The notes below the pieces were generated by a model. That model was not told where the DNA came from. It was given only the letters and a program-made list of their open reading frames with translations, and searched no databases. Source: Maribacter sp. (GTDB taxonomy: Bacteria > Bacteroidota > Bacteroidia > Flavobacteriales > Flavobacteriaceae). Taken from it: a stretch of DNA of 21,883 nucleotides. Shown piece by piece: positions 6,704 through 13,907 of the stretch; the stretch's first letter is position 1; each line of letters begins with the position of its first letter. A program made the translations under genes and the position numbers. The stretch lies in NCBI GenBank assembly GCA_018679695.1, contig JAHHKH010000297.1, positions 1 to 21,883 on the forward strand. The letters are read 5' to 3'.

Positions 6704-7930
6704 ATGAATTTTGAATACAGTAAAAAATCTTTTGCACTCCAGGAAAAGTTGAAGCTTTTTATAAAAAGAAACATACATCCTGTTCAAGAAGAAGTTGAGG
6801 CTTTCCATTGGAATCCGGTTAATGCCTGGAAAAAATGGCCAGGCCTTGATGCATTAAAGGAAAAGGCAAGGGAAGAAGGGCTATGGAATTTGTTTTTGCC
6901 TAAAGGCTACGGTACGTTGAGCCCTGGACTGACCAATCTTGAATATGCCCCCTTGGCCGAAATTATGGGCAGGATACTCTGGTGTTCTGAAGTTTTCAAT
7001 TGTAGTCCACCGGATACAGGGAATATGGAAGTCCTGGCAAAATACGGAACCCAAGAACAACAGGACAAATGGTTACGGCCATTGATGGACGGAACTATTA
7101 GATCCGCCTTTTTAATGACCGAACCAGATGTGGCTTCCTCTGATGCGACGAACATTGAAACGGCCATTGTTGCCGATGGGGACGAATACGTGATCACAGG
7201 TAAGAAATGGTGGTCCTCAGGTGCGATGGACCCCAATTGCAAGATTGCGATCGTTATGGGAAAGACCGATTTTAAGGCACCTAGGCACCTGCAACAGAGC
7301 ATGATTTTGGTCCCTATGGAGACTCCGGGTTTAACCATTGAACGCTCATTGAGTGTCTTTGGTTATAACGATTCCCCAGAGGGGCATGCAGAAATAATAT
7401 TGGATAAGGTGCGCGTACCCAGGGAAAACCTCTTATTGAATGAAGGCAAAGGTTTTGAGATTGCACAAGGGCGATTGGGCCCAGGCCGAATTCACCATTG
7501 TATGCGTTTGATCGGGATGGCGCAGCGTTCTTTGGAATTGATGTCCCAAAGGGCTACCGAACGAAGTCCGTTTGGAAGAACCTTGGCTACCTATAGTAGC
7601 ATACGCCAGGAAATTGCCCATTCGCGCTGTGAGATCGAACAGACAAGACTATTGGTATTGTCGGCAGCCGATAAAATGGACAAGGTTGGCAACAAGGAGG
7701 CCAAAGACCTGATTGCCATGATAAAAATCGTAGCACCAAGTATGGCGTTGAAAGTTATCGATAGGGCCATTCAGATTATGGGTGGTAAAGGGGTCTGTAG
7801 CGACACCCCTCTGGCGCACTATTATGCTTCAGCTCGAACATTGCGATTGGCAGACGGTCCCGATGAGGTACATCTAAGTCAACTCGGAAAAAATACGATA
7901 AAAAAATATACGGAAAACGGGCATGTCTAA
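6704..7930 (+). CDS. acyl-CoA dehydrogenase, ACAD10/ACAD11-like
   Basis: This is a 408-residue flavoprotein of the acyl-CoA dehydrogenase fold. MTEPDVASSDATN at 138-150 and ITGKKWWSSGA at 164-174 are the FAD/substrate-binding segments. The C-terminal helical domain includes GRLGPGRIHHCMRLIG (256-271) and IMGGKGVCSD (358-367). Where ordinary family members have the catalytic E-G-T, this one has D384-G385-P386 (LADGPDEVH), the pattern of the ACAD10/11 branch. In that branch the enzyme works with an APH-fold kinase: the kinase phosphorylates a 4-hydroxyacyl-CoA and the dehydrogenase-like partner removes the phosphate to give an enoyl-CoA. The neighbour that begins inside this gene's last codons is just such a kinase. 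The substrate assignment is inference from the family and the gene order. Confidence 0.9.
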   Translation: MNFEYSKKSFALQEKLKLFIKRNIHPVQEEVEAFHWNPVNAWKKWPGLDALKEKAREEGLWNLFLPKGYGTLSPGLTNLEYAPLAEIMGRILWCSEVFNCSPPDTGNMEVLAKYGTQEQQDKWLRPLMDGTIRSAFLMTEPDVASSDATNIETAIVADGDEYVITGKKWWSSGAMDPNCKIAIVMGKTDFKAPRHLQQSMILVPMETPGLTIERSLSVFGYNDSPEGHAEIILDKVRVPRENLLLNEGKGFEIAQGRLGPGRIHHCMRLIGMAQRSLELMSQRATERSPFGRTLATYSSIRQEIAHSRCEIEQTRLLVLSAADKMDKVGNKEAKDLIAMIKIVAPSMALKVIDRAIQIMGGKGVCSDTPLAHYYASARTLRLADGPDEVHLSQLGKNTIKKYTENGHV

Positions 7931-9002
7931 TAAAGAGCTCACCAAGACCGTTCGAAAAGGGGAAGAACTTCAAGAAAAAAACTTGAAGCGCTTTTTGGTA
8001 CGGCAGGAGTTGATCACCAGTGAAAAAAGCCCAATGACCATAAGCCAGTTTTATAATGGCTATTCCAATCTGACCTATCTGCTAAAAATTGAGGAAAAAG
8101 AATACGTACTCCGGCGACCACCCTTTTCAGCCCCAAAACGGGGGCACGATATGGGTAGGGAATTCAAGGTTCTCTATAAGCTACATGAGGTTTTCAGTAA
8201 AACGCCCAAGGCCTATGCGTATTCCGAAGATGCTGATATCCTAGGCGCTCCCTTCTATATTATGAATAAAGTGGAAGGTATTATCTTAACTGCCAATGAG
8301 GCTCGAGAACGAAAGATATCGCCCATTGCTTTTAAAACTATAGCGGATACCTGGCTCGATACTTTTGTAACCTTGCACCAAGTGGATTATACAGCAGCAG
8401 GATTAGAATCTTTGGGCAGACCAGAAGGCTATGTTCAAAGGCAAGTGGCCAACTGGGGAAAACAATACTCCGCTGCAGCAACAGAGAAAGTGGCATCTGC
8501 CGAAAAGGTTATGGATTGGATGGAAGGGCATCAACCGAAACAGTATAATTTTAGCTTGATCCACAATGATTATAAATATGATAATATTGTCTTTGCCAAT
8601 GACGAATGGAAGGAAGTAGCGGCTATTTTGGATTGGGAAATGTGCACTTTGGGGGACCCCTTGATGGATTTAGGAACATCCCTAGCGTATTGGACCACTT
8701 CAAAAGATGCTGATTTCATAAAACATGGCTTACCTTCCCCAACGGTAATGGAAGGCAATCCTTCCCGAACGCAAATTGTTCAACAATACGCGATAAAGTG
8801 TGGTCGGGATGTGAACAACCTTACTTTCTATTTTGCCTACGGGCTTTTTAAGATCGCTGTGATTGCCCAGCAAATCTATTATAGGTTCAAGCATGGGCAT
8901 ACTACCGATGCTAGATTTGCCCAATTGAACAAAGTTTCGGCTTTGTGTTGTGATACAGCATGGCAGGCGATTCAGAAAAAACGGATTGACAATCTTTATT
9001 AA
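7923..9002 (+). CDS. APH-fold phosphotransferase, ACAD10/11 kinase-domain type
   Basis: This is a 359-residue kinase of the aminoglycoside-phosphotransferase fold (PF01636). Visible motifs are a nucleotide-binding region with FYNGYSNLTYLL (43-54) and VLRRPP (62-67), the catalytic loop HNDYKYDN at 214-221 (D216 catalytic, N221 metal), and ILDWE at 235-239 with D237 as the second metal ligand. Antibiotic resistance is unlikely. The gene overlaps the acyl-CoA dehydrogenase by 8 bp (shared ATGTCTAA), and in animals the homologous domain is fused to that very dehydrogenase as ACAD10/ACAD11. LvaA of Pseudomonas levulinate catabolism is another relative; it phosphorylates 4-hydroxyvaleryl-CoA. I infer a 4-hydroxyacyl-CoA kinase. 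Confidence 0.88.
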   Translation: MSNKELTKTVRKGEELQEKNLKRFLVRQELITSEKSPMTISQFYNGYSNLTYLLKIEEKEYVLRRPPFSAPKRGHDMGREFKVLYKLHEVFSKTPKAYAYSEDADILGAPFYIMNKVEGIILTANEARERKISPIAFKTIADTWLDTFVTLHQVDYTAAGLESLGRPEGYVQRQVANWGKQYSAAATEKVASAEKVMDWMEGHQPKQYNFSLIHNDYKYDNIVFANDEWKEVAAILDWEMCTLGDPLMDLGTSLAYWTTSKDADFIKHGLPSPTVMEGNPSRTQIVQQYAIKCGRDVNNLTFYFAYGLFKIAVIAQQIYYRFKHGHTTDARFAQLNKVSALCCDTAWQAIQKKRIDNLY

Positions 9003-9015
9003 TGTTTTAATACCT

Positions 9016-9774
9016 ATGGAATTAAAGAATAAAATTGTGGTCATCACGGGTGCAGGCAGCGGTATTGGAGCAGCAACAGCTTCATTAATGGGAGAACATG
9101 GCGCAAAGGTCATAGTGTCCGATATGAATATGAAAAGGGCCCAAAGAACAGTCGATGGGATAGCTAAAAAAGGTGGTAGTTCTTTTGCAGTAAGAGCCAA
9201 TGTCACAAAATTTGAGGAAGTCGAGGCGTTGGTCTCTAAAGCAGTGGAAGAATATGGCCGATTGGATGTTATGATCAATAATGCCGGTATCGGAGGCAAA
9301 AATCAAAAGAAGACTGCCGAACATACCCATGAAGATTGGCACAATGTGATTGCTGTAAATCAAACCGGTGTTTTTTATTGTATGCAAGTGGCCTTGGAAC
9401 AAATGATGAAGCAAGGCTTTGGAAACATTGTGAATGTCGCTTCGCTGGCGGGATTAAAACCTTCAGGATACAACCTATCGTACAGTGCAAGTAAATATGC
9501 TGTGGTAGGGATGACCAAATCAGCAGCTTTGGAATATGGTCGCAAGAATATCAGAATCAACGCAGTATGCCCAGGGTACACGCATTCGGCACTTTTAGAC
9601 CAATTGTTAAACTCTAAACCGGATATGGAAAATACGCTAAAGCGACTCATTCCCATGGACAGGTTCGGAGAGGCTAACGAAATTGCCGAAGCCATCGCAT
9701 GGCTAGCTTCCGATAATTCAAAATATATTACCGGTCAAACCATTACGTTGGATGGGGGGACCTCATTGCTTTGA
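9016..9774 (+). CDS. short-chain dehydrogenase/reductase (SDR) 2
   Basis: This is a 252-residue classical SDR. The ATG at 9016 was chosen because it places TGAGSGIG at 11-18 in the normal position; the frame stays open further upstream but overlaps the kinase gene. NNAG is at 88-91, and the catalytic residues are S143, Y156 and K160 (YSASK). D36 at the end of the second strand favours NAD(H), which suits an oxidative role. The C-terminus ITLDGGTSLL is typical. It probably oxidises a hydroxyacyl-CoA or related alcohol, but the substrate is not readable. It starts 13 bp after the kinase gene, and its TGA overlaps a possible TTG start of the next gene. Confidence 0.88.
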   Translation: MELKNKIVVITGAGSGIGAATASLMGEHGAKVIVSDMNMKRAQRTVDGIAKKGGSSFAVRANVTKFEEVEALVSKAVEEYGRLDVMINNAGIGGKNQKKTAEHTHEDWHNVIAVNQTGVFYCMQVALEQMMKQGFGNIVNVASLAGLKPSGYNLSYSASKYAVVGMTKSAALEYGRKNIRINAVCPGYTHSALLDQLLNSKPDMENTLKRLIPMDRFGEANEIAEAIAWLASDNSKYITGQTITLDGGTSLL

Positions 9775-9794
9775 ATAGTAGTAATACACCCAAG

Positions 9795-10568
9795 ATGAAT
9801 ACACTACAACTAATAGAAAAACAAGGCTACACCATTGTGCAACTGAACCGTGGCAAGGTGAATGCCATTAATCATGAAATGGTACAGGAACTCCGACAAA
9901 CATTTCGGGAGCTACAGAAGAATAAGGCAGTCAGAGGGGTAATCCTAATAGGGCAACCCCACTATTTTTCAGCAGGCTTGGATTTGATTGATCTGATTCA
10001 GTACAACGAATCGCAGATCAATAATTTCTTTGGTGCATTCGGTAGCCTTTACCAGGACCTCGTGCGGTTCCCAAAACCATTTATTTCGGCAATTACCGGT
10101 CATGCACCGGCTGGGGGATGTGTTCTGGCAGTGACTTGTGACAATCGCTATATGGCAACCGGGGATCAGTATGTGATTGGCCTTAATGAGGTTGCCGTAA
10201 ATATTCAAATTTCCCAGGATTTAATCGAGGCCTATACTTTTTGGATAGGGGAAGGTCTGGCAAATCGATATATTTTGGAAGGGAAACTGCTTTCAGTTCA
10301 AGAAGCAGTAAACTGTGGTTTGGTAGATGCCTTGTTTCCCTTGAAACAGCTGCTGGATCGTGCAGAACATAAAATGCTACAGTATATGAAGGCAGATCAA
10401 GAAATTTGGGTCAATACAAAACAGAAGCTCCGAAAGCATTGGATCGACAGACTTGACCAGAATGCTGGGAATTCCCTTAAAGAAGCCGCAACCTTGTGGT
10501 GGAAACCCGAAATTCGAGCAAAGATGGAGGCCTATGTGCAAAGCTTTTCCAATAAAAAGAAAAAATAA
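9795..10568 (+). CDS. delta3,delta2-enoyl-CoA isomerase-like crotonase
   Basis: This is a 257-residue crotonase-fold enzyme. FSAGLDL at 58-64 and PAGGCVLA at 105-112 form the oxyanion hole. Hydratases carry two catalytic glutamates; here the first position, in GGC-x-LA, is V110. Only one remains, E132 in IGLNEVAVNI. The segment PAGGC...CD...IGLNE closely follows mitochondrial enoyl-CoA isomerase ECI1, which shifts a 3-enoyl-CoA double bond to position 2 so that beta-oxidation can continue. A hydratase role is therefore less likely. A TTG at 9771 would add eight residues and overlap the previous stop; I prefer the ATG at 9795. It lies 5 bp before the next gene, firmly within an operon. The isomerase would suit 3-enoyl products released by the kinase/dehydrogenase pair. 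Confidence 0.85.
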   Translation: MNTLQLIEKQGYTIVQLNRGKVNAINHEMVQELRQTFRELQKNKAVRGVILIGQPHYFSAGLDLIDLIQYNESQINNFFGAFGSLYQDLVRFPKPFISAITGHAPAGGCVLAVTCDNRYMATGDQYVIGLNEVAVNIQISQDLIEAYTFWIGEGLANRYILEGKLLSVQEAVNCGLVDALFPLKQLLDRAEHKMLQYMKADQEIWVNTKQKLRKHWIDRLDQNAGNSLKEAATLWWKPEIRAKMEAYVQSFSNKKKK

Positions 10569-10573
10569 AAGAC

Positions 10574-11581
10574 ATGAATAAACAACTTCTATTTGTAAAA
10601 AGACCGCAAGGAGCGGCCGATGCTTCGACCTGGTCACTGGTTACCAATCCCATTCCCGAAATAAAAGAGGGCGAGATTTTGGTAAAACAACATTATATTT
10701 CATTAGACCCCGCTATGCGAGGATGGATGAATGAAGGTAAATCCTATATTGAACCTATGGCTATTGGTTCAGTGATGCGGGCTGGTTCCGTGGGGGAAGT
10801 GGTGGCAGTCAAAAACAATCCGAAATTCAAAGTCGGTGATTATGTATCAGGCTTTGGGGGTGTACAGCAGTATGCAGTATCGGATGGTAATGATCTGTAT
10901 ATGGTGGATCCGAAGTTAGCACCGCTCCCAACTTATATTGGCACCTTGGGAATGCCCGGAATGACCGCATATTTTGGTATTCTCGAAGTAGGTAAGATCA
11001 AAGAAGGCGATGTTGTGGTAGTTTCCGGAGCTGCAGGTGCGGTGGGTAGTATCGTAGGCCAAATAGCAAAATTAAAAGGATGCAGGGTAATCGGAATTGC
11101 CGGTGGACCCGATAAATGCAAATATATTGTCGAAGAATTGGGCTTTGATGGCGCTATTGATTACAAAAACGAAGATGTAAGAAGCCGGTTGAAAGAAGAA
11201 TGCCCCAAGGGCCTTGATGTGTATTTTGACAATGTAGGGGGTTATATTTTGGATTGTGCACTGGGTATGTTGCGTATGCACGCCAGGGTAGTTATCTGTG
11301 GCGCTATTTCACAGTATAATAATAGGACTGCTATAAAGGGACCCAGTAATTATCTATCCTTACTGGTCAACCGGGCAACAATGCAAGGTATGGTCGTGTT
11401 CGATTGGGCAAATAGGTATGGGGAGGCTGCCATGGCCATGGGTACCTGGCTTGCAGAAGGGAAATTGAAAAGTCGGGAAGCCATATATGAAGGGATAGAA
11501 AATTTTCCACAGACCTATAATAGACTTTTCACAGGGGAAAAACTGGGTAAATTGGTATTAAAAGTAATTGAAGATGAGTAA
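10574..11581 (+). CDS. zinc-free NADPH-dependent reductase, PTGR/CurA type
   Basis: This is a 335-residue medium-chain dehydrogenase/reductase. The N-terminus is of the leukotriene-B4-dehydrogenase/CurA kind (ISLDPAMRGWMN at 42-53), without the cysteine and histidine zinc ligands of alcohol dehydrogenases. AAGAVGS at 153-159 binds the cofactor, and GGPDK at 177-181 is the usual NADPH 2'-phosphate contact. The family saturates the double bond of alpha,beta-unsaturated ketones and aldehydes, including 4-hydroxynonenal. In this operon it could detoxify lipid-peroxidation enals or reduce an enone or enoyl intermediate. The next gene starts 3 bp after its stop. Confidence 0.88.
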   Translation: MNKQLLFVKRPQGAADASTWSLVTNPIPEIKEGEILVKQHYISLDPAMRGWMNEGKSYIEPMAIGSVMRAGSVGEVVAVKNNPKFKVGDYVSGFGGVQQYAVSDGNDLYMVDPKLAPLPTYIGTLGMPGMTAYFGILEVGKIKEGDVVVVSGAAGAVGSIVGQIAKLKGCRVIGIAGGPDKCKYIVEELGFDGAIDYKNEDVRSRLKEECPKGLDVYFDNVGGYILDCALGMLRMHARVVICGAISQYNNRTAIKGPSNYLSLLVNRATMQGMVVFDWANRYGEAAMAMGTWLAEGKLKSREAIYEGIENFPQTYNRLFTGEKLGKLVLKVIEDE

Positions 11582-11584
11582 CGC

Positions 11585-12562
11585 ATGAAGGCAGTTCTAT
11601 GTAAGGAATTTGGACCACCATCGAGTTTGGTTGTTGAAGAAGTGCCAAGCCTCGAGCCAGGGACCAAGGAGGTTGTAGTCGCTGTAAAGGCCTGCGGCAT
11701 TAATTTCCCAGACACCTTGATTATTCAAGGACTATATCAAATTAGACCTAAATTGCCCTTTACGCCAGGTAGTGATATTGCAGGGATTGTAAAAGAGGTT
11801 GGTGAAGGAGTATCCCATCTTAAAAAGGGCGATGAGGTTTTTGGGTTTGTTGCCTTTGGTGCTTTGGCCGAAGAGGTAGTTGTACCTTCCAATACATGTT
11901 TTCTTAAACCAAAACAAATGGGATTCCCCGTTGCGGCATCCTTTATGATGGCTTATGGTACCTCTTATCATGCCCTGAAAGACCGTGCCAAGCTCAAAGG
12001 GGGAGAAACCTTATTGGTTTTAGGCGCTGCCGGTGGTGTTGGTCTTGCCGCCGTGGAGCTGGGTAAGTTGATGGGAGCAAAGGTAATTGCAGCGGCTTCT
12101 AAAGATGAAAAATTAGATCTCTGTGGCGAATATGGTGCGGATCATACCATCAATTACAGCAAAAAGGATTTAAAGGCTGCCATTAAGGAACTGACAGGGG
12201 GTAAAGGTGCGGATGTCATCTATGACCCGGTTGGAGGGGAGTATTCGGAGAAAGCTTTCAGGGCGATTGCTTGGAACGGAAGGTTTCTTGTTGTTGGTTT
12301 TGCAGCAGGAACGATCCCCAAAATGCCATTAAACCTTCCCCTGCTAAAAGGGGCTTCGCTGGTCGGGGTATTCTGGGGTGGTTTTGCCCAAGGAAATCCT
12401 AAGGCGAATATGGAGAATACCAAAGCTTTGATGAAGTGGCACGAAAAAGGAAAAATTAATCCCCACATCCATAAAACCTATAAATTAGAGGATACGCCTA
12501 AAGCCCTAGAAGAAATCATGGGTCGCAAGGTAAGGGGAAAGCTAGTAGTCCAAATAAAATAG
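11585..12562 (+). CDS. NADPH:quinone oxidoreductase-like zinc-free MDR
   Basis: This is a 325-residue medium-chain reductase of the quinone oxidoreductase (QOR1) branch. It has the typical N-terminal GroES-like domain with ACGINFPD (36-43) and PGSDIAGIV (61-69), followed by a Rossmann domain with LGAAGGVG at 146-153. The zinc-binding residues of classical alcohol dehydrogenases are absent. Relatives reduce quinones, acrylyl-CoA or enals with NADPH; which applies here is unknown. The tandem placement with another zinc-free reductase of a different subfamily suggests that two distinct unsaturated substrates are handled. It ends 44 bp before the following SDR gene, the largest gap in this half of the cluster. 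Confidence 0.86.
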   Translation: MKAVLCKEFGPPSSLVVEEVPSLEPGTKEVVVAVKACGINFPDTLIIQGLYQIRPKLPFTPGSDIAGIVKEVGEGVSHLKKGDEVFGFVAFGALAEEVVVPSNTCFLKPKQMGFPVAASFMMAYGTSYHALKDRAKLKGGETLLVLGAAGGVGLAAVELGKLMGAKVIAAASKDEKLDLCGEYGADHTINYSKKDLKAAIKELTGGKGADVIYDPVGGEYSEKAFRAIAWNGRFLVVGFAAGTIPKMPLNLPLLKGASLVGVFWGGFAQGNPKANMENTKALMKWHEKGKINPHIHKTYKLEDTPKALEEIMGRKVRGKLVVQIK

Positions 12563-12606
12563 ATTAGGAAGACCTTAAAAATTAGTAATAATCAAAGTAA
12601 CACAAT

Positions 12607-13344
12607 ATGAGACTAAAAGATAAAATCGCGATAATTACAGGTGGTGCCCGGGGTATTGGTCAGGCTGTATCTGAACTATTTGCCAGGGAAGGAGCCACGG
12701 TAGTTATTTTGGATCTTTTGCCTCAGGGCCAGGCCGTTGCCGATGGTATCACAGCGGAGGGGGGAAAGGCAGAATACCATTCGGTTTCGGTAACGGATAA
12801 GTCAGCGGTTGAGGACGTATTTTCGCAGGTGAACAAGAATTATGGAAAGATTGACATTCTTATCAATAATGCTGGCATAACGCGGGACCGTACGCTCGAA
12901 AAAATGAGCGAAGCCGAATGGGATGCAGTGATTGAAGTGAACCTCAAAGGTGTATTTTTATGTACCCAAGCTGTTGTGCCTTATATGAAAGCCAATAAAT
13001 ATGGTAGAATTGTCAGTGCAGCATCCAATGTAGGCTTGCGCGGTAATTTTGGGCAGACCAATTATGCGGCGACCAAGGCAGGCGTTATTGCCATGGCCAA
13101 GACCTGGACTGTAGAATTTGGAAAACACGGTATTACTGCCAATGCCATTGCGCCCGGTTTTACGATGACCGATATGGTAAAGCAAATACCCGAAGAACAT
13201 TTTGAGACCATCAAGGCAAGTATACCCCTTCGCACGGTGGCCCAGCCTATTGACATCGCCTATGGATACCTCTATCTTGCTTCAGATGAGGCACGGTTTG
13301 TTTCAGGGATTTGCTTAACGATCGACGGGGGAACTTCAAGATAA
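12607..13344 (+). CDS. FabG-like 3-oxoacyl reductase / 3-hydroxyacyl-CoA dehydrogenase (SDR 3)
   Basis: This is a 245-residue SDR closer to FabG/PhaB than the other two SDRs in the cluster. TGGARGIG is at 11-18 and NNAGITRD at 87-94. The catalytic S140, Y153 and K157 lie in the FabG-like block GNFGQTNYAATKAG. D36 after the second strand suggests NAD(H), so oxidation of a (3R)-hydroxyacyl-CoA is more likely than biosynthetic NADPH-dependent reduction. It is followed after 10 bp by a MaoC-type hydratase, which makes (3R)-hydroxyacyl-CoA, so the two could form consecutive steps. A role in fatty-acid synthesis is possible but not favoured by the neighbours. Confidence 0.85.
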   Translation: MRLKDKIAIITGGARGIGQAVSELFAREGATVVILDLLPQGQAVADGITAEGGKAEYHSVSVTDKSAVEDVFSQVNKNYGKIDILINNAGITRDRTLEKMSEAEWDAVIEVNLKGVFLCTQAVVPYMKANKYGRIVSAASNVGLRGNFGQTNYAATKAGVIAMAKTWTVEFGKHGITANAIAPGFTMTDMVKQIPEEHFETIKASIPLRTVAQPIDIAYGYLYLASDEARFVSGICLTIDGGTSR

Positions 13345-13354
13345 TTGGTATACT

Positions 13355-13819
13355 ATGGCAAAACTAGAACTTGAAAATTTTGAATCCTTTAGGGCAATGG
13401 AAGGTAAGCCCTTCCCAAGTGGGGATTGGCTTACAATCACACAGGAAATGATCAATGATTTTGCCAAGGCAACGATGGACTTCCAATGGATCCATGTAGA
13501 TGTGGCCAAGGCCGAAAAGTATTCTCCTTTTAAAAAACCCGTGGCCCATGGTTTTATGTCTGTAGCACTTTTGTCTAAACTATTGGGGGATCTCCTACGT
13601 ATCAAATCTGTCACATTGGGAGTAAACTACGGCTTGAACAAAGTTCGTTTTCCAAGCCCTGTTCTAGTAGATAGTCGTGTTCGCTTGACCGGTGATATCC
13701 GATCAATTGAGCCGTATGGAGAGAATGGCCTTAGGGTGACTTGGAACTGCGTGGTAGAAATAAACGGGCATGATAAACCTGCCTGCGTGGCAGAATTTAT
13801 AAGCCTTATGTTCGAATAA
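13355..13819 (+). CDS. MaoC-like (R)-specific enoyl-CoA hydratase, NodN type
   Basis: This is a 154-residue single hot-dog domain. The hydratase-2 motif is visible as D42-F-Q-W-I-H47-V-D, with D42 and H47 as the expected catalytic pair. The second conserved segment VAHGFMSVALL (63-73) lines the substrate tunnel. The glutamine-tryptophan spacing is that of NodN-like members. The enzyme should add water to trans-2-enoyl-CoA to give (3R)-hydroxyacyl-CoA, which the preceding SDR gene could then oxidise. It is the last gene of the close-packed run, and the acyl-CoA synthetase gene starts 88 bp further on. Confidence 0.88.
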   Translation: MAKLELENFESFRAMEGKPFPSGDWLTITQEMINDFAKATMDFQWIHVDVAKAEKYSPFKKPVAHGFMSVALLSKLLGDLLRIKSVTLGVNYGLNKVRFPSPVLVDSRVRLTGDIRSIEPYGENGLRVTWNCVVEINGHDKPACVAEFISLMFE

Positions 13820-13849
13820 TACTTGTTTTGGTGTACAGGAAATTCAAAG

Positions 13850-13890
13850 GGTATTGGAATGTGATTTATTTTGTAAATTCAACCAATACC
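13850..13890. promoter_or_regulatory. inverted repeat before the acyl-CoA synthetase gene
   Basis: GGTATTGG at 13850-13857 is exactly complementary to CCAATACC at 13883-13890, with 25 bases between. It ends 17 bp before the start codon. It may be a repressor site or a leader hairpin. No good TAnnTTTG box with a TTG partner was found in this 88-bp gap, so the synthetase may still be transcribed from upstream. Confidence 0.35.
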
Positions 13891-13907
13891 AATCATAAAC
13901 CAAACCG

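Noticed and set aside
7923..9002. Aminoglycoside resistance gene
   Set aside because: The APH fold is present, but the overlap with an acyl-CoA dehydrogenase and the similarity to ACAD10/11 kinase domains point to lipid metabolism.
8950..9015. Earlier start for the second SDR, overlapping the kinase gene
   Set aside because: The ATG at 9016 places the cofactor motif at residue 11 as in relatives, while the 22 upstream residues are the kinase gene read in another frame.
8730..9299. 189-codon minus-strand open frame across the kinase/SDR junction
   Set aside because: It lies antisense to two well-supported genes, has no recognisable domain and reflects their codon bias.
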